Positions 41,487 through 50,725 are shown, counted from the first letter of the stretch. The stretch is DNA of 64,000 bases from Candidatus Thermofonsia Clade 1 bacterium (GCA_002794705.1 PGTK01000001.1:186001-250000); one strand, 5' to 3'. Made by a program: numbers and translations. The notes: a model not told the origin generated them from the sequence alone.

Positions 41487-43268
41487 CTAGGAAGCCGTAG
41501 CCGTGCCAATCACAAGTGGCGGAAAGTGAATGGCTTTGCCTTCAGTCTCTACAATCAGACCGTCGGGAAAGCGATAGGCGCTGGGATGTCCGCAGAAAGC
41601 CTCTGAGAGCGCTTGTGCGCCATGGGGCGAGTCGCGCCATATCAAAATATGCAATTTCAGTCCCCAGTGATTGACCGAACAGGCATAACGCAAGCCATAT
41701 GCGTAGTACGCCTCGTAGATAGCGGCGGGCGGCGCGCCCTGAAAGGGCGAGTGCGGATCGGCAAAGCCATACCAGACCGCCTGCTCCGCTTCGCCATAGT
41801 TCAGCATTATCAGGACGCTTGGCTGCTGCGCTAGGACATACGCGATGTAGCGTGCGGTCTTGACCTCGCCGTCTGACAGGCTGAACAAATGTGCGATCTC
41901 GACTTCGGCTAAGCCGTAAAGATCAATGAAGCGCGAGCCAAGCGCATAAGGCAATGCACCTGCCTCGTTATAGGCAACGGTCAATGCTTCAGGCGACTCC
42001 AGCTGGCTGCGCCAATGCCAGCCAAGCTGCAAGTAGAGATTCTCGTGCAAAGCGCGCTCAGCACGGGACTGCAGGTTGAGTACACCTTCCTCACTTATGG
42101 CATGCCATGCTTGAGCAGGCGACATCCCTGCATTCGATATGACCAATAGTGGCGTAAGGCACAAGAATATTGCACGCCCTGCCTCCGCTATCCAAGCAGC
42201 TTTGACTTTAGAGCGGCGTGCAAGCACGTCCAGTAGCCATGCTGCACCTAGCGCGCACAGCGCGTAACCTGCCCAGATTGGCATCACTAAAAAGCGATGC
42301 CATACGGCTGAGAGCGGTACGGTCTGCGTGTAGAACAGCACGATCAAGGTCGCGCCGCCTGCCATAAGCGCAAGCCACACAGCGCGCTTGCGCAAAGCGA
42401 TGCTCAGCCCAACAAAGGCGATTAGAGCAAGCGGCAAGAGGCTCTGATAATCGTTTAGCCATGCCTGCACATAGCTCTCGCCTAGCGCAGAGGCGCGCAC
42501 TTTGCGATAGAAGCCCGTTGGAAACAGGTCGCCGAAGATCGCTAGCTTAAGCAGGTAGTAGCTGAGCATGATCAGCACGAAAATCGCTGCACGGCGCAGC
42601 ACAGCGATCCGATCCGATGAGCGCCACAGCAATAACGCACCACCTAGCGCGCCGATCAGCAAGTATTCAGGGCGCACCAAGTGCGCTAGGAAAGCCATCA
42701 CGAAAAAGACGCTCAGCCAACGCCTGCGGGCGCGCTCCGACTGCTTTTCATCAAGGGCGTGCGCTGTGCTGATCACAACGCCCGCTACACACAACACACC
42801 TAAGATCGCCTCGAAGCCTGAAAGCGCTAGTGAGCGTATGTTATAGTCTTGTAAGAGCAAGATGGTCAGAAGCAGCCCAAAAATTGTGGCAGCGCGTTCA
42901 GAGAGCGTCCCTGTTGCCCGTGCTGCCTGTCCAAGCCAAACGACGCTGAGCGCCAAAGCGCCTAGATTGATGAGCGCGCTGATCCAAATCGGGTTTAAGC
43001 GCAATAGCTCTGCAGGCACCAGCAGCAGCATGTAGAGCAAACTGGTAAAGCCCTCTGAGGGAATATGGCGCGGGTCGTAGGCAAAAGGGCGACCTTCGGC
43101 AAAATTGCGCGCATAATTGAAGTAGACAAAAGCATCGTCAAAGATGAGAATTTTCGTGTGGACGACGAGTAAAAGTAACGCTGCAAAAAGAAAAATTGCA
43201 ACGTCATAGAAGTGGCTGAGTTTAAGGGGATGTCCGCCTCTCAAAGTATCAAGTCCCTCTTCAATCAC
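41487..43268 (-). CDS. GT-C glycosyltransferase (AftB-like), paralogue 2
   Basis: 593 residues with about eleven membrane helices. The N-terminal loop LIFDDAFVYFNYARNFAEGR has the DD acid pair expected of GT-C enzymes that use polyprenyl-phosphate sugars, and IPSEGFTSLL follows. The C-terminal ~170 residues are an extracytoplasmic domain. It starts at GTG 43268 inside the stop of its tandem paralogue (GTGA overlap). AftB-type arabinofuranosyltransferases share this N-terminal layout; the actual sugar is unknown. Confidence 0.8.
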   Translation of the reverse strand: MIEEGLDTLRGGHPLKLSHFYDVAIFLFAALLLLVVHTKILIFDDAFVYFNYARNFAEGRPFAYDPRHIPSEGFTSLLYMLLLVPAELLRLNPIWISALINLGALALSVVWLGQAARATGTLSERAATIFGLLLTILLLQDYNIRSLALSGFEAILGVLCVAGVVISTAHALDEKQSERARRRWLSVFFVMAFLAHLVRPEYLLIGALGGALLLWRSSDRIAVLRRAAIFVLIMLSYYLLKLAIFGDLFPTGFYRKVRASALGESYVQAWLNDYQSLLPLALIAFVGLSIALRKRAVWLALMAGGATLIVLFYTQTVPLSAVWHRFLVMPIWAGYALCALGAAWLLDVLARRSKVKAAWIAEAGRAIFLCLTPLLVISNAGMSPAQAWHAISEEGVLNLQSRAERALHENLYLQLGWHWRSQLESPEALTVAYNEAGALPYALGSRFIDLYGLAEVEIAHLFSLSDGEVKTARYIAYVLAQQPSVLIMLNYGEAEQAVWYGFADPHSPFQGAPPAAIYEAYYAYGLRYACSVNHWGLKLHILIWRDSPHGAQALSEAFCGHPSAYRFPDGLIVETEGKAIHFPPLVIGTATAS

Positions 43269-45016
43269 GGAAAATAGACCTGCCCATCGCGTGCCACGAC
43301 GGTCAAACCCTCAGCAAAGCGCCGTGCGCTTGAATGTGAGCAGAACACTTGAGATAGCCCAGAGAACTGTGCTCCATCTTGACGGCGAATCAACAGATGC
43401 AAGCGCAGCCAGCTCAGCTCGATTGAGCAGCCATAGACCAAGCCATAGCGCTGATACGCCTCAAAGAGCGCCACAGGCAACCTATCTAAGAAAGGCGAGT
43501 GCAGATCGTAGTAACTGTGCCATGTGCTTTCAAGATTTGGTACATGCATAGACCACAAGAACACCACATCAGGCTCATGGCGCAAGACGTACTCGATATA
43601 CGATTGGATAGCCTCAGGCGTATTCAGCGTACCGAACATATGCGCAATTGGCGGCTCGGTTAGACCCTGTAAATCGAGGAAACGTGAGCCAAGCGCATAA
43701 GGCAATGCGCCAGCATCCACATGCGCAACCATAACAGTTGCTGGATTGTTCAGCTGCTCGCGCCAATAAGTGCCGAGCTGGATATAGGGATTGCCATTCA
43801 TAGCGTCTCTAGCGCGTTTTGCCAAGCCAAATATGCCTTGCGCTCTAGCACCTTCTACCATAAGAGATAGGTCGCTCGGCATGAGCAGCGCCGGAAGCGC
43901 AATCAGCACGGTCGGCAGCGCTAGGTTTTTGAGCCACTGCTGCTTTGCTACGCGCTCAATGGGCTTTGCAGCGCTCAGCCGCCTGCTAAGGTGAAAAGCC
44001 ATGTAAGCTATCCCCAGCGAGAAAATCGCGTAAAGCGCCCAGATTGGCACTACCAGAAATCGGTGAAACACGCCTGCTAGCGGTGTTGTCTGCGTGTAAA
44101 AAATCACAATACTCGCCGCACTTGCCGCTAACAGCCCAATCCAGAATTTATGGCGTAGCGGTGTAAGGATCATCAACGCCATAAAGACCGCGCTGCTTGT
44201 CAGAAACCAGCCACCATAGTCCTGCAGCCACTCATCTACATACTCCGAGCCTAGCTCAGAGGCGCGCACCTTGCGATAGAAGCCTGTTGGGAATAGATCG
44301 CCAAAAATTGCCAGTTTGAGCAGGTAATAGCCTGCCATGACAAGCACAAAAATGGCTGTACGGCGTAACAGAGCGACCCGATCGGGCGAGCGCCACAGCA
44401 ACAGTGCGCCGCCCAGCGCGCCGATCAGCAGATACTCTGGACGCACAAGGTGCGCTAAGGAAGTCATCACGAAAAAGACGCTCAGCCAGTGCCGACGCAC
44501 TCCTGAACTCAGCTGATCGTCTAACGCACGGGCAGCACTGATCACAATGCCCGCTGCACACAAAATGCCCAGCACTGCCTCAAAGCCTGAAAAAATCAGC
44601 AAGCGGATACTCTCATCCCTTATCAGAAGCACAGCGAGTAGAACTGTGAAAAGCACAGCAGCGCGCTCTGAGAGCAAGCCGACTGCTCTCACTGTTTGCC
44701 CAAGCCATACAATGGCAAGCGAGAGTGCTAGTATGTTGATGAGTGAGCTGGCTAAAATGGGGTTCAGGCGCAACAGCTCAGCTGGCACCAGCAGCAGCAT
44801 GAAGAGCAGACTGGTGAAGCCCTCTGAGGGGATATTGCGCGGGTCGTAGGCGAAGGGGCGCCCTTCGGCAAAGTTGCGCGCATAGTTAAAATAGACGTAG
44901 GCATCATCGTAGGCAAAGATTGGCAGCGGCGCGAGCAGAAAAAAGGCGACCACCAACGTGAAGATCAAGCCATCATAGAGCCGATATGAAAAGTGTGTGC
45001 GCATAGCACTGAGCAT
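43265..45016 (-). CDS. GT-C glycosyltransferase (AftB-like), paralogue 1
   Basis: About 583 residues; I chose ATG 45016 (MLSAMRTHF), with ATG 45004 as alternative. Many helices follow. The N-terminal loop IFAYDDAYVYFNYARNFAEG is nearly the same as in its downstream paralogue, and IPSEGFTSLLFMLLLVPAEL is shared too. The C-terminal domains are clearly similar but more divergent. Tandem duplication followed by divergence is the simplest reading. Both probably modify surface glycans or glycolipids on the outer face. Confidence 0.8.
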   Translation of the reverse strand: MLSAMRTHFSYRLYDGLIFTLVVAFFLLAPLPIFAYDDAYVYFNYARNFAEGRPFAYDPRNIPSEGFTSLLFMLLLVPAELLRLNPILASSLINILALSLAIVWLGQTVRAVGLLSERAAVLFTVLLAVLLIRDESIRLLIFSGFEAVLGILCAAGIVISAARALDDQLSSGVRRHWLSVFFVMTSLAHLVRPEYLLIGALGGALLLWRSPDRVALLRRTAIFVLVMAGYYLLKLAIFGDLFPTGFYRKVRASELGSEYVDEWLQDYGGWFLTSSAVFMALMILTPLRHKFWIGLLAASAASIVIFYTQTTPLAGVFHRFLVVPIWALYAIFSLGIAYMAFHLSRRLSAAKPIERVAKQQWLKNLALPTVLIALPALLMPSDLSLMVEGARAQGIFGLAKRARDAMNGNPYIQLGTYWREQLNNPATVMVAHVDAGALPYALGSRFLDLQGLTEPPIAHMFGTLNTPEAIQSYIEYVLRHEPDVVFLWSMHVPNLESTWHSYYDLHSPFLDRLPVALFEAYQRYGLVYGCSIELSWLRLHLLIRRQDGAQFSGLSQVFCSHSSARRFAEGLTVVARDGQVYFP

Positions 45017-45071
45017 ATCGTTAGTCACTGGGCGTGAGTCTAGCGCCTGCTTGCTTAGGCTGCAAAGCGAG

Positions 45072-45099
45072 TTGCCATAGTCTTGTTTTAAGTTATGAT
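45072..45099 (+). promoter_or_regulatory. Promoter of the DUF167 (yggU) gene
   Basis: TTGCCA (45072-45077), 16-bp spacer, TATGAT (45094-45099), 33 nt before ATG 45132. Confidence 0.55.
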
Positions 45100-45131
45100 T
45101 AGAGCGAGTAGCGACGCATAAGGAGTCAGGC

Positions 45132-45470
45132 ATGAATCGCAAGCTGGAAGAGTTCAACATCACAGATCGGCGGCATGGCGCGGCTTTCGCTGTGCGGATC
45201 GTCACGCGGGCGCCACGCGACGAAGTAGTCGGCATTCAGGAAGATGGTAGCGTCAAAATTCGCTTGACGGCTTCGCCTTCGGAGGGGCAGGCGAACATCG
45301 CCTTGATTAAACTCCTTTCGGCGCGTTTGGGCGTCGCTGAGAGCGCCATTGAGATTGTGGCAGGGCAAGATCGGCGCGATAAGATGGTCTCAGTCGAAGG
45401 CGTGAGCGTGGATGAGGTCGAGGCGCGCCTGAAACCTGATGAGGGCGCCGTAGACGACGGCTCCGAGTAG
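45132..45470 (+). CDS. yggU: DUF167 (YggU family) protein
   Basis: 112 residues from ATG 45132 (AAGGAG 9 nt upstream). Core motifs: FAVRIVTRAPRDEVVGI, KIRLTASPSEGQANIALIKL and LLSARLGVAESAIEIVAGQ. The DUF167 fold is small and of unknown function; homologues are usually near yggT or proC, but here it stands alone between two other operons. The C-terminal acidic tail is ~15 residues. Confidence 0.9.
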   Translation: MNRKLEEFNITDRRHGAAFAVRIVTRAPRDEVVGIQEDGSVKIRLTASPSEGQANIALIKLLSARLGVAESAIEIVAGQDRRDKMVSVEGVSVDEVEARLKPDEGAVDDGSE

Positions 45471-45471
45471 C

Positions 45472-45512
45472 ATTGAGCAGACGCACGGTCTCTCCCTGTG
45501 CGTCTGCTCAAT
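45472..45512. terminator. Bidirectional terminator
   Basis: Perfect 15-bp arms ATTGAGCAGACGCAC and GTGCGTCTGCTCAAT with an 11-nt loop, between convergent genes yggU and the OmpR-type regulator. Confidence 0.8.
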
Positions 45513-45519
45513 AGGGCAG

Positions 45520-46245
45520 CTAGACTTCAGCGCTTTCAGAGTCGGGCTCATGCCGTTGCAGGCGATAGCCGATGCCCGGTTCGTTCAAAATGTACTCAGG
45601 ATTAGTCGGATCGACTTCCACTTTTTGGCGTAAGCGCCAGATCGTAGCGCGCAAAATGTGGACATCATCGGCGTAATCAGCGCCCCAGACGTGCGCCAAC
45701 AAGTAGTCGTGTGTTAGCACGCGATTGGTATTCTCTGCCAGCGTGACTAACAAGCGATATTCCGTCGGCGTCAAATGGACAGACCTACGGTTGATCGTGA
45801 CCTGCCGTGCGGCGTAGTCAATACGCAGCGCTTTGTTTTCATAGACTGTGGCGCGGGGAGCAGGCGGCTCAGCAGGGCGGTAGCGGCGTAGGACTGCCAC
45901 AATGCGCGCTTGCAACTCGCGGGCGCCGAACGGCTTGGTGATGTAGTCATCGGCGCCCAGCATCAGCGCCTTAACCTTATCTTCCTCAGCGTCGTTGGCA
46001 GTTAGCACAATCACAGGCACGTCGTTGTTGCGGCGGATGTTTTCTAATACCTCCAGACCGCTCATGCGCGGCAAGCGCAGGTCTAGCAGCACCAGATCAG
46101 GGCGATTCTCCTGCACTAGCTCAAGGGCTTTCACGCCGTCCGGGGCTACCAGCGCATCATAGCCCGACATCTGCAGGCTGCTGCGCAAATAGCGCGAGAC
46201 GCGCGGCTCGTCCTCTACAACCAGAATAAGTGGATTTTCTCGCAT
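45520..46245 (-). CDS. OmpR/PhoB-family response regulator
   Basis: 241 residues. The receiver (1-120) has the acid pair in LVVEDEPRVS, phospho-acceptor in LVLLDLRLP, Thr in VIVLTANDAEED and Lys in YITKPFGARE. The winged-helix output (~140-232) contains LTPTEYRLLVTLAENTNRVL and VHILRATIWRLRQKVEVDP. It binds DNA direct repeats in the family. No histidine kinase gene is adjacent, so its partner must be elsewhere. KdpE-like arrangement of motifs is seen, but no kdp genes are present. Confidence 0.93.
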   Translation of the reverse strand: MRENPLILVVEDEPRVSRYLRSSLQMSGYDALVAPDGVKALELVQENRPDLVLLDLRLPRMSGLEVLENIRRNNDVPVIVLTANDAEEDKVKALMLGADDYITKPFGARELQARIVAVLRRYRPAEPPAPRATVYENKALRIDYAARQVTINRRSVHLTPTEYRLLVTLAENTNRVLTHDYLLAHVWGADYADDVHILRATIWRLRQKVEVDPTNPEYILNEPGIGYRLQRHEPDSESAEV

Positions 46246-46315
46246 AATTCGCTCTGCCTAGACCATCGTTACAGACTTTATTACACCTATGAGTGTACAA
46301 CAAAATGCCAAGAAT

Positions 46316-46324
46316 TGTTATACT
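46316..46324 (+). promoter_or_regulatory. Extended -10 element
   Basis: TGT-TATACT, 24 nt before ATG 46348, in the region between the divergent regulator and the acidic membrane protein. Confidence 0.4.
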
Positions 46325-46347
46325 TTCGAAAGCGTGGAGGTGCAAGC

Positions 46348-46848
46348 ATGAGCAACTGGCGTGATGAGGAAGAGCGCTATCAAGATGAGCTGGATGAGGA
46401 GCGCGAACAGAATCGGCGCGCCCTGAGCGATGATTTTGCAGCTTTTGATGCCTCGCGCTACGTCCGCGATGTGCGCGGGCGCGCTGCCAGCAGCCTCAGC
46501 CAGCCACAGCCCGATGCTGAGCCTGAAGAGCGCGATCCGACGGCTGATTGGGATGATCCGTTGGCGCGCTTGCCGTCTGGCGTCCGCCGCGTCTCAAGCG
46601 CGACTGGCACTTCGCGCAGGCGCAGCAGAAGGGCTGCACAGCGCTCTGTTCGGAGCGCCTCTAGCACTTCAGCGGCGCGATCCACTAGGACTGATCGGGC
46701 TGAGCGCGATCCGAGTTTGCTGGGCGCGCTTTTTGGCAGCGGCTTGGCGCCTGGTTTACGCTTCATTGTGCTGGGCTACGGCTGTTTCGGCGTGATGTTG
46801 CTGATCGGCTTGTGCGGCATCTTCGCTTGGCTACTCGGCATCCGTTAG
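46348..46848 (+). CDS. Hypothetical protein, acidic N-terminus and C-terminal membrane helix
   Basis: About 166 residues from ATG 46348 (GGAGG 8 nt upstream). The first ~75 residues are very acidic and charged (DEEERYQDELDEEREQNRRA). A Ser/Arg-rich, low-complexity region follows. One membrane helix lies at the end (FIVLGYGCFGVMLLIGLCGI). The overall plan is of a tail-anchored disordered protein; function unknown. Confidence 0.65.
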   Translation: MSNWRDEEERYQDELDEEREQNRRALSDDFAAFDASRYVRDVRGRAASSLSQPQPDAEPEERDPTADWDDPLARLPSGVRRVSSATGTSRRRSRRAAQRSVRSASSTSAARSTRTDRAERDPSLLGALFGSGLAPGLRFIVLGYGCFGVMLLIGLCGIFAWLLGIR

Positions 46849-46872
46849 AGAGTTTTTTGAGAGGATTTGAAA

Positions 46873-48036
46873 ATGCCTTTTTATCGCAGACTTGGTCAGA
46901 TTCCCCATAAGCGTCATACGCAGTTTCGCAAGCCCGATGGCGCGCTCTACCGTGAGGAAGTTATGGGCTTGGAGGGCTTCAGCGGCATTCAGAGCATCTT
47001 GTATCATCATTTTTTGCCGCCGCGAGTGCTGCATGTGGAAGATTTGGGCGTTGTGCAGCCTGAGTACACTGACTTCGGTCCGATTCGGCACCGCGCCTTC
47101 AGCACGGCGCACATTCCTAGCGGCGGCGATCCTGTGCAGGCGCGGCGCGTCTTGCTGGGCAACCGCGATGTGACCTTGGGCGTCTCGCGCCCGACTCAGA
47201 GCATGGGCTACTTCTATCGCAACGCGCAGGCGTATGAAGTCTGGTTTGTGCATGAGGGGCGCGGTACTTTGCACACGCAGTTCGGCGCCTTGTCTTTCAG
47301 CGCGGGCGACTACGTTGTGATTCCGTTCGGGGTCACGTGGCAGATGCAGCTTGAGGGCGAGGCGCGCTTTTTCGTGATCGAGTCGCCCTCGCAAATCGAG
47401 CCGCCCAAGCGCTATCGCAACAAGTACGGTCAGCTCTTGGAGCATTCGCCCTACTGCGAGCGCGACATCCGCACGCCCGAAGAGCTGGAGACCTTCACCG
47501 AGCGCGGCGAGTTCGAGGTGCGCGTCAAGGTGCGCGATAGGCTCACGCGCCACGTGCTAGATCATCATCCCTTTGATGTGGTCGGCTGGGACGGCTACCT
47601 CTACCCATGGGCGCTCAGCATCCACGACTTTGAGCCGATCACGGGCAGAATCCATCAGCCGCCGCCCGTCCATCAGACTTTTGAGGGCGGCAATTTCGTG
47701 GTCTGCTCGTTTGTGCCGCGCCTGTTCGACTATCATCCGCAAGCCATCCCCGCGCCGTACAACCACAGCAACGTTAACAGCGACGAGGTCATCTACTACG
47801 TGGAGGGGAATTTCATGTCGCGGCGGGGCATCGAGCGAGCGGACATCACCTTGCATCCGAGCGGCTTGCCACACGGACCGCAGCCGGGCGCCACAGAGGC
47901 GAGCATCGGCGCGGTCAAGACCGAAGAGCTGGCTGTAATGGTGGATACTTTTCACCCGCTCGAAGTGACAGTCGCCGCGCTGGAACTGGAGAAACTCGAA
48001 TACATGGCGTCGTGGCTAGGCAACGATGGCGCGTGA
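46873..48036 (+). CDS. hmgA: Homogentisate 1,2-dioxygenase
   Basis: About 387 residues from ATG 46873 (GAGGA upstream). It starts MPFYRRLGQIPHKRHTQFRK and has the family's two cupin halves. The iron-site region is YNHSNVNSDEVIYYVEGNF with LPHGPQPG, giving the expected His, Glu and His ligands. The enzyme opens the homogentisate ring in tyrosine catabolism, forming maleylacetoacetate. It is of the shorter (~390-residue) bacterial type. No maleylacetoacetate isomerase or fumarylacetoacetase is nearby. Confidence 0.88.
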   Translation: MPFYRRLGQIPHKRHTQFRKPDGALYREEVMGLEGFSGIQSILYHHFLPPRVLHVEDLGVVQPEYTDFGPIRHRAFSTAHIPSGGDPVQARRVLLGNRDVTLGVSRPTQSMGYFYRNAQAYEVWFVHEGRGTLHTQFGALSFSAGDYVVIPFGVTWQMQLEGEARFFVIESPSQIEPPKRYRNKYGQLLEHSPYCERDIRTPEELETFTERGEFEVRVKVRDRLTRHVLDHHPFDVVGWDGYLYPWALSIHDFEPITGRIHQPPPVHQTFEGGNFVVCSFVPRLFDYHPQAIPAPYNHSNVNSDEVIYYVEGNFMSRRGIERADITLHPSGLPHGPQPGATEASIGAVKTEELAVMVDTFHPLEVTVAALELEKLEYMASWLGNDGA

Positions 48037-48046
48037 GACTCACGGC

Positions 48047-48072
48047 GGCGAGAGGGATTTTCCCCTCTCGCC
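48047..48072 (+). terminator. Hairpin terminator after hmgA
   Basis: Arms GGCGAGAGGG and CCCTCTCGCC with a short T-rich loop, 11 bases after the hmgA stop. It may also stop the opposite gene. Confidence 0.75.
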
Positions 48073-48089
48073 TGCATGTGCCTTGAGAC

Positions 48090-49009
48090 CTAGCGGAGCT
48101 TTTTGAAAGTTATCTCCCAGCTGCCCTCTACGTTGTATACGTCCCAGATGATCAGACAGCCTGCACTACGGTACACACTCGAAACGTCCAACCTGGACGT
48201 GCCAAAATCTAGTTCATTGAAGACGGAAAAGCCACTACAATTGCCTCGCGCAACTTGCGGTACCAAGATAAAAGAGTTGTCATTGACTTTGGCAGAAATG
48301 TTCCAAACGCCTCTAGGCAAGCTCGTTATCATAGTAACACTTCTCGCTTTGCCTGAGATGCTGGTTCCGTCTTCGATCTCCAAGAGGCTCTCTGACAAGA
48401 ACTCTTCGTCCAACATATCTCTGAATTCAATTTTCCAGCTTCCCGTCACATTGTCGGTCTCAAAAATAACAGAGCAGCCGCTTGAAACGAACAGGTTGCT
48501 GATAGATAATGTGCGAGAGTTTAGGTCGATTTCATTGAACAGCGTATCATCTTCGCAATCTCCTTCCAGAGTCACTACACGTAATATGAATGCTACACCT
48601 TGAACAGTGGCGTCAATCCGATATAGACCGCGCGGAATCTCGTAAGCATCCGTAGTTTGCTTGCCACGCCCAGAAATCTCTAGAACAGGTTTTTGGGCAG
48701 CTGGATAGAAGCCTCTCCGAGCCTTTTCCACTAGAAAGTCGGCGATATACGCGTCTTCTTGCCCTTCACGATAAATTCGCAACCAACCGCTCACAGCTGG
48801 GGTCTCATCGTATATCAGCAGAACATCACCCTAGACACCGAACCTACGCGACTGAAGTTTGTGCCAGGACCGCTTCGCAAATTAGCCGACTCAGCGGTTA
48901 CAACATACTCCACAGTCTTTGGACGGGGCGTTGGCGTTCGCTCTTGAGCCGAGACGTCCTGAGGGGTCAACAGTAGAAAGATAGCTAATAGCACGAGAAA
49001 GCGAGACAT
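48090..49009 (-). pseudogene. Frameshifted secreted SH3-domain protein gene
   Basis: From ATG 49009 a signal peptide (FLVLLAIFLLLTPQDVSA) leads into an SH3-like region (ANLRSGPGTNFSRVGSVSRV), then a TGA stop at 48817-48815. A different frame picks up at GDVLLIYDETPAVSGWLRIY, exactly the expected continuation of the SH3 domain, and runs to the stop at 48090. The switch is near 48830-48835 and fits the loss of one base. The second part holds two ~100-residue beta-rich repeats that contain FNEIDLNSRTLSISNLF and FNELDFGTSRLDVSSVY. Mutation, programmed frameshift or sequencing error are possible. Base composition here is more A/T-rich than its neighbours. Confidence 0.75.
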
Positions 49010-49092
49010 GGTGTACCTCCTGAACGCTACAGATTGTAAAACTTTTATAAGCTAGGTGCAAGAGAGAAAGCCGAGAGGCAATGATGTAGCAT

Positions 49093-50049
49093 TCACGGCG
49101 GCGAGTCGCTCAGCAGCGCCTCAAGCGCCGAGTCGCTGATGCGCCGCCCCGCCTGAATGGCGCGCCGCTTTTTGAGGGCGCGCGGCAAGCCCAATACGCC
49201 CGCGATCATGCCGCGCAGCTTGGCACGTGCCGCCGCGCCGCGCCAAGCCTGCAACGCCTGCCACGCGATCTGCCACTGGGCGGCTAAAATCCGCCGCCAA
49301 TGCTTCCGCCACAGAGAGGCGGGATAATTCTTGGCGATGACCCACAGCGCGTTGCGCCCGTCATAGAAGCTGGCAGTGACTCCGCCGCCTGTCGCTGAGA
49401 GTTTGTGATAGACCACTGCCTTCGGTGCGTAGACGCAGCGCCAATCGGCGAGATTGGCGCGCCATGCTAGGTCTACATCTTCCATGCTGAAGAAAAAGTC
49501 GTCATCTAGCAAGCCGATTTGGTCGAGTGTGGCGCGCCGATAAGCAGCTGCGCCGCCACAGGCGCTGAAGACGTATTCCTCGCGCTCATACTGCCCTTCG
49601 TCGCGTTGCCACACGCCGCGATTACCCGCTTTGCCGTCTAATGTGTAGAAATCGCCCGCTGTGTGGAAGACATCGCGCTGATCGAGTAGCAGCATCTTTG
49701 AGGCGATTAGTCCTGCCTCTGGATGCCGTGCAAAGCACGCTACAATCTCCTCTGCCCAGCGCGGATCAGCCTCTGTGTCGTTGTTCAGCAAGGCGAGGAA
49801 TTCGCCCTGTGCAGCGCGCAGACCCGCATTGCACGCGCCTGTGAAGCCGCGATTCTCAGGCAGTTCGATCAGGCGTACTTCAGGAAATTCAGCACGAATG
49901 AATGCCTGTGAGCCATCTGTGCTGGCGTTATCCACTACAATGATCTCTAAACAGGGATAGGTCTGGGCGCGCAGGGCAGCGAGGCACGTTGGTAGGTGCG
50001 CTAGACCGTTCCAATTCGGGATGATCACGGAAAAGAGCGGCGCACTCAT
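49093..50049 (-). CDS. Family 2 glycosyltransferase
   Basis: 318 residues. The GT-A fold begins FSVIIPNWNGLAHLPTCLAA. The metal-binding region reads FLALLNNDTEADPRW, and MEDVDLAWRANLADWRCVYA is typical of rhamnosyl-type GT2. It probably transfers an activated sugar to a surface polysaccharide or lipid. The start overlaps the stop of the SH3 lipoprotein gene by 4 bp. Confidence 0.9.
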   Translation of the reverse strand: MSAPLFSVIIPNWNGLAHLPTCLAALRAQTYPCLEIIVVDNASTDGSQAFIRAEFPEVRLIELPENRGFTGACNAGLRAAQGEFLALLNNDTEADPRWAEEIVACFARHPEAGLIASKMLLLDQRDVFHTAGDFYTLDGKAGNRGVWQRDEGQYEREEYVFSACGGAAAYRRATLDQIGLLDDDFFFSMEDVDLAWRANLADWRCVYAPKAVVYHKLSATGGGVTASFYDGRNALWVIAKNYPASLWRKHWRRILAAQWQIAWQALQAWRGAAARAKLRGMIAGVLGLPRALKKRRAIQAGRRISDSALEALLSDSPP

Positions 50050-50723
50050 GGTTGCACGATCGGCGCGTTAGCACAATCGCCATCAGGGATGATGTACTGC
50101 GCGCTGACCCAGCCCACTAGCCCGTCGGCGCGCTGCACACGGTACCACGTGCCGTTCGCATTGCGCCCTAACACGCTTAGGCGCTCTCCAAGCGCAAGGC
50201 GCGTGATGACTTCAGTGGCAGTGCTATCGCCGCGCCGCAAATTCAGGTTGTTGACGTTCACTTGCGCTGTACAGACCTGTACTGCACGCTGAGTCGCGCC
50301 TGCCTGCGTAACGACCTGCAAATTGAGCGTGGCAGGCGCGCTTGCCACGCCGCGCCGATAAGCGACCACCGAGAGCGTGAGCGCGCCGCTCTGTCTTGGC
50401 ACATAGGGCAAGAGCGCCTGAAACTCACGGATTGGATCAGGGGCGGGCTGAATGGCGACCACACGCTCGCCCTCGCGTAGCTCAGCGCGTGTGACGCCAA
50501 TGCTATCTACGGCGCGCACGCGCACGATCAGCTGCTCACCTGCGATCACTTGCGCGCCCTCAAGCGGCGACTCGATCACCACCTGCGGGCGCGATCCATC
50601 ATCCATGAACGGCGTAGCGCTCGGCGCGGGCGTGCTGATAGGCTCAGCAGGGAGCAAGTTGCACGCCAGCGCCGCAGCACAGAGCATCAGGCAGGCGAAC
50701 AGGGGCGCAGCGCGCTTGGACAT
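50046..50723 (-). CDS. SH3-domain lipoprotein
   Basis: 225 residues. Lipobox LCAAALACNLLP (Cys ~21). After a short Pro/Thr segment comes a ~90-residue Ig-like region (VVIESPLEGAQVIAGEQLIV), then an SH3b domain (NLNLRRGDSTATEVITRLAL, WYRVQRADGLVGWVSAQYII) at the end. It is likely anchored outside, binding the wall. It sits between MBL hydrolase and GT2 genes, with 2 bp and a 4-bp overlap. Confidence 0.88.
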   Translation of the reverse strand: MSKRAAPLFACLMLCAAALACNLLPAEPISTPAPSATPFMDDGSRPQVVIESPLEGAQVIAGEQLIVRVRAVDSIGVTRAELREGERVVAIQPAPDPIREFQALLPYVPRQSGALTLSVVAYRRGVASAPATLNLQVVTQAGATQRAVQVCTAQVNVNNLNLRRGDSTATEVITRLALGERLSVLGRNANGTWYRVQRADGLVGWVSAQYIIPDGDCANAPIVQP

Positions 50724-50725
50724 GC

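Noticed and set aside
46831..47553. Minus-strand frame of 240 codons opposite hmgA
   Set aside because: It is the antisense of a well-conserved dioxygenase gene and lacks any motif.
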